A stretch of DNA of 64,000 nt, from positions 2,604,001-2,668,000 of the forward strand of contig OY783217.1 in assembly GCA_963678705.1 (NCBI GenBank). Reading direction: 5' to 3'. The notes under the pieces were generated by a model, which did no database searches, was not told the DNA's origin, and worked only from the letters and a program-made list of their open reading frames with translations. Position numbers and translations under genes: made by a program. Shown piece by piece: positions 61,575 through 64,000 of the stretch. The DNA is from Panorpa germanica (taxonomy: Eukaryota; Arthropoda; Insecta; Mecoptera; Panorpidae). The stretch's first letter is position 1; each line of letters starts with the position of its first letter.

Positions 61575-61790
61575 CAAAGTTTAAAATGTACGTACTTCCA
61601 AAAGTAAAGCATATATCTAGAGCTAAATTTAAAAGTAAAACATATGCAGGAAGCGATTATGCACATTACCATATGCTAAAACTTAAATAGTAGGTAGGAA
61701 TGATACTTAAATCAACTAAAAACGAATTTCATGTGTAGATACACATTACACCGAGGCCTACCTACATGACGAACCCCTTTTGTTTTGCAG

Positions 61791-62035
61791 CACGCGACAC
61801 TCCACAGATTATTACACTTGCCAGTGCTTCAAATACAACCAAACCCCAGTCTAGAGACACAGGATGTCACTCGGTTTCACCCTCTACACTATTTCTGTGT
61901 GGTGCCACCCATTTCCACCACTCAAATTAATTTACAGAGCATGTACATCGTCTGCTAGACCCACTCAGTGATTTTCATTGACTCGTGCTTATGACTCCCG
62001 TTACGGGTAATTAATAAAGAAGTATATAATATGTT
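61791..62035 (+). other. Candidate terminal exon with poly(A) signal
   Basis: A strong acceptor (TTTTGTTTTGCAG) ends at 61790. The following ~240 bases are much less AT-rich than the surroundings and contain an AATAAA at 62013-62018. From the acceptor one frame stays open for 58 codons (with LHRLLHLPVLQIQPNP near its start) to a TAG at 61968-61970. I do not recognise the peptide, so it could be the last exon of a long non-coding RNA or of a gene whose other exons lie to the left, with the LTR element inserted in its intron. Confidence 0.35.
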
Positions 62036-62296
62036 GGCTGTGTTTTATAACACGCTTGGTTCTTTCAATGTCTATAGTCAAAGTTTGAGATAAATTATCA
62101 CTGGAAAGAATTGAAATTGGATTACTCAAATTATGTCATGTTGCTGGAAAGATCTAACATTGAAATGACAAAATAAAGATTACGAACTAATAAAAGAAAT
62201 ATTTAAAATGAGGATAGAAATTTGTTTTTTGAAATAAAACTACTTTTTTAATTTATTTGTTCACCATTTTCATAATATCAAAACTTTATGTTTTGC

Positions 62297-62760
62297 TATT
62301 TATTAATATTATTGTACAACATGTTAAGTTTATTGTGTAAAAATTTGAAGTCGATTGGAGTAAAACTGTCGGAGATATAGAATTTTAAGTCTTCTCCTCT
62401 TTGGTCTGCTTTCGTGTTACTTTGAAACTTTTAAACGCGTTTTCTCACTCATAGCTTTTTCAGAGTCGGTGTCCTCTCTAGCTCAAAATCTACTGGACCG
62501 ATTATTTTGAAATTTTACACACTCTTTCTTTACATAAATGCCGAGGTAACGCTGTCGAGTTTTTTTTTTATTTTTTAATTTTAACGTATTTTAAAATAAA
62601 AAGGTTTCTGTTTTTTCATGAAAGATCGGTATTTTGACTTTTAAGTGCTGTAAAAAATTGAAAAATCAATAAAAAAAGAATAACTCGACAGCGTAACCTG
62701 CAGAAACTTATCAACTAATGAAATCATTTTGGTTTCTCGATTTCAGAAAATCCAGTGATG
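62297..62760 (+). repeat. Dispersed repeat, copy 2 of 2
   Basis: Same orientation as the copy at 32592-33045 and similar along its whole length, at roughly 85-90% identity by eye. It carries the internal inverted repeat GGTAACGCTGTCGAGTT (62545-62561) and AACTCGACAGCGTAACC (62682-62698). It includes the additional phrase CTCAAAATCTACTGGACCG, which is missing from copy 1. It is non-coding and is probably part of a mobile element family of this genome. Confidence 0.8.
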
Positions 62761-63344
62761 AGTTATGAGTGACACCGCAATGTTACTTTCTTTTGTGACG
62801 TCTGCGGAGATTCGCTGTCAATGCCTCATTTCTTGACATTTATTTATGAAAATTTCACAAAGTATTCTTCAAATGTCATTTTATCATGTAGTAATTATAG
62901 AAATAATTATACATTAATATATGTCGTCAGAAAACATTATCGAAAATATACTTCTTTTTATCGTTTTGACCTACTTTAATTTAATATGTTCTTCCTGTTT
63001 AATTTTAATTGTTAATATCTTTTATAAATTATAATATTGCTATTAAAACACTATTGAATATTTGGGATCCTGACGACAGTTTTATAGAAAAAAAAAATGT
63101 TCCTAATTCAAAGTAAAGTGGTTTACATATATGCTTGGTTGTTCCACTGCCATAAATTAAACTTCCCTTCGCTTGGTTATTATCCTGTTTTAAGTTTTCA
63201 TTGACTCGGCCGCTTAGTTTTTCCAATAAAACACATAAAATTTTCGACATCAATCCGCTTGGTTATTTTGCAATTATATTTTCATATAATATGCTTCGTA
63301 GCACGTTTTAACGTTTCCTTATTATGCTGACTCACACTTCGTAT
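62761..63344. other. Non-coding stretch
   Basis: AT-rich, no coding exon seen. Its right end would be the upstream part of the promoter called at 63345. Confidence 0.4.
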
Positions 63345-63624
63345 TCAGTTTGGGCGCGGCTTCCAGCGTCTGGTAGACCAACAGCGTCTGGACGCTGCGG
63401 CGCCGAATCGAACGCGGAAATGACACCGACGAGTCACACTACGTTCGGCCGTGAAAGTGAATGTGCGTCGGATTCAGGAACATCGCAGAACGGGTTTACC
63501 ATATTGAGCAGAATATTGTAAATATTGTTGACGCTGTGATTTTGAAGTGCTTTTCTTAATCTTTATTTTGTGCAGTGACAGTTTTTCGTGCAGTGTACTT
63601 AACCAGACATAATTAATTACTAAA
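63345..63624 (+). promoter_or_regulatory. Candidate promoter and 5' UTR exon of a gene to the right
   Basis: An initiator TCAGTTT at 63345 is followed by 200 bases rich in CpG, in sharp contrast to the AT-rich flanks, and a good donor (ACTAAA|GTAAGA) ends the exon at 63624. An upstream frame of 33 codons (MTPTSHTTFGRESECA...) starts at 63420 and closes before the donor. This layout, as in Trf2, fits a first non-coding exon of a plus-strand gene whose coding part lies beyond the window. Confidence 0.42.
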
Positions 63625-63630
63625 GTAAGA

Positions 63631-64000
63631 ATTTAATGAATTATTCGATATGTATATAGTATATTGAATCTATTTTTGAATATTTTGCATACTTTATTTA
63701 GTAGAAGCAGAAAAACTTTTATCCAAGAAATGTTAAAATAATCAACTTCATAGGAAGGCAAGGTTAAGTTTAAGATTAATATTTAACAATACATTTTTAA
63801 TTATAATTTTACCTATACGTGTCTTGAAACGCAATAGTTTAATTTTTTGCTTTTATTTTTTATTGTTTATTTAATTTTATTTAATGTCTGCCTATTTCCG
63901 ATACTAAGTCTTATCATAGACGACTTCCTACAATGCTAGCAGTATTTATGTAATCTTAACCTCGCATATATGCACAACATCGCTGCCTCTTCAAGTTTTA
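63631..64000. other. AT-rich right edge, probably first intron
   Basis: I see no exon here. If the donor at 63625 is real, this is the beginning of an intron. Confidence 0.35.

Noticed and set aside
1-64000. CRISPR arrays, rRNA genes, bacterial-type operons
   Set aside because: No regularly spaced short repeats, rRNA-like segments or tightly packed same-strand genes were seen. The sequence is eukaryotic throughout.

Overview
This is an AT-rich piece of an animal nuclear genome, almost certainly an insect. The protein-coding genes are split by short GT-AG introns, the promoters that can be recognised carry the arthropod initiator TCAGT, and the mobile elements (BEL/Pao, hAT and many short MITE-like elements) are typical of insects. 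The general look would fit Hymenoptera, but that is only an inference.

Layout. The left edge cuts a tRNA-Arg(ACG) on the minus strand. From 529 to 6643 lies a compact cluster: an unrecognised single-exon 522-residue protein (+), a five-exon CUB/LDLa/one-membrane-span protein (-), and Trf2, the TBP-related factor (+). The last two diverge from a shared intergenic stretch of about 500 bases. Then about 9 kb of AT-rich sequence without genes, probably including long 3' UTRs and one old long-inverted-repeat element (11426-12034), runs to Snrk (15775-19286, -), an LKB1-type AMPK-related kinase. I rebuilt it in seven coding exons that close exactly in frame to 912 residues.

From 19.3 to 45.9 kb I see no convincing protein gene. 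The stretch holds a decayed hAT transposon with a clean 8-bp target duplication (26758-27864), several MITEs (20379, 35821, 36256, 45617), one copy of a repeat found again at 62.3 kb, and several CpG-richer patches that could be promoters or 5' UTR exons of genes lying partly outside the window. klhl10 (46139-49411, -) follows: a BTB-BACK-Kelch adaptor for CUL3 ubiquitin ligase in eight visible coding exons, with its first coding exon not found.

The last 10 kb are dominated by a BEL/Pao LTR retrotransposon (54286-61574) that looks whole and young: almost identical 659-bp LTRs, a 5-bp target duplication, one long polyprotein frame, and a leader with three tandem copies of a hairpin-forming motif. 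Beyond it are a candidate terminal exon with a poly(A) signal (61791), the second copy of the dispersed repeat, and a candidate promoter plus 5' UTR exon (63345-63624) pointing out of the window.

The host genes are unrelated housekeeping or regulatory genes and form no operon or pathway. I found no CRISPR array, rRNA gene or novel multigene system. The most unusual items are a CaaX-like C-terminus on Snrk, the small CUB/LDLa membrane protein, the two-copy repeat with an internal inverted repeat, and the repeated hairpins in the LTR element leader.
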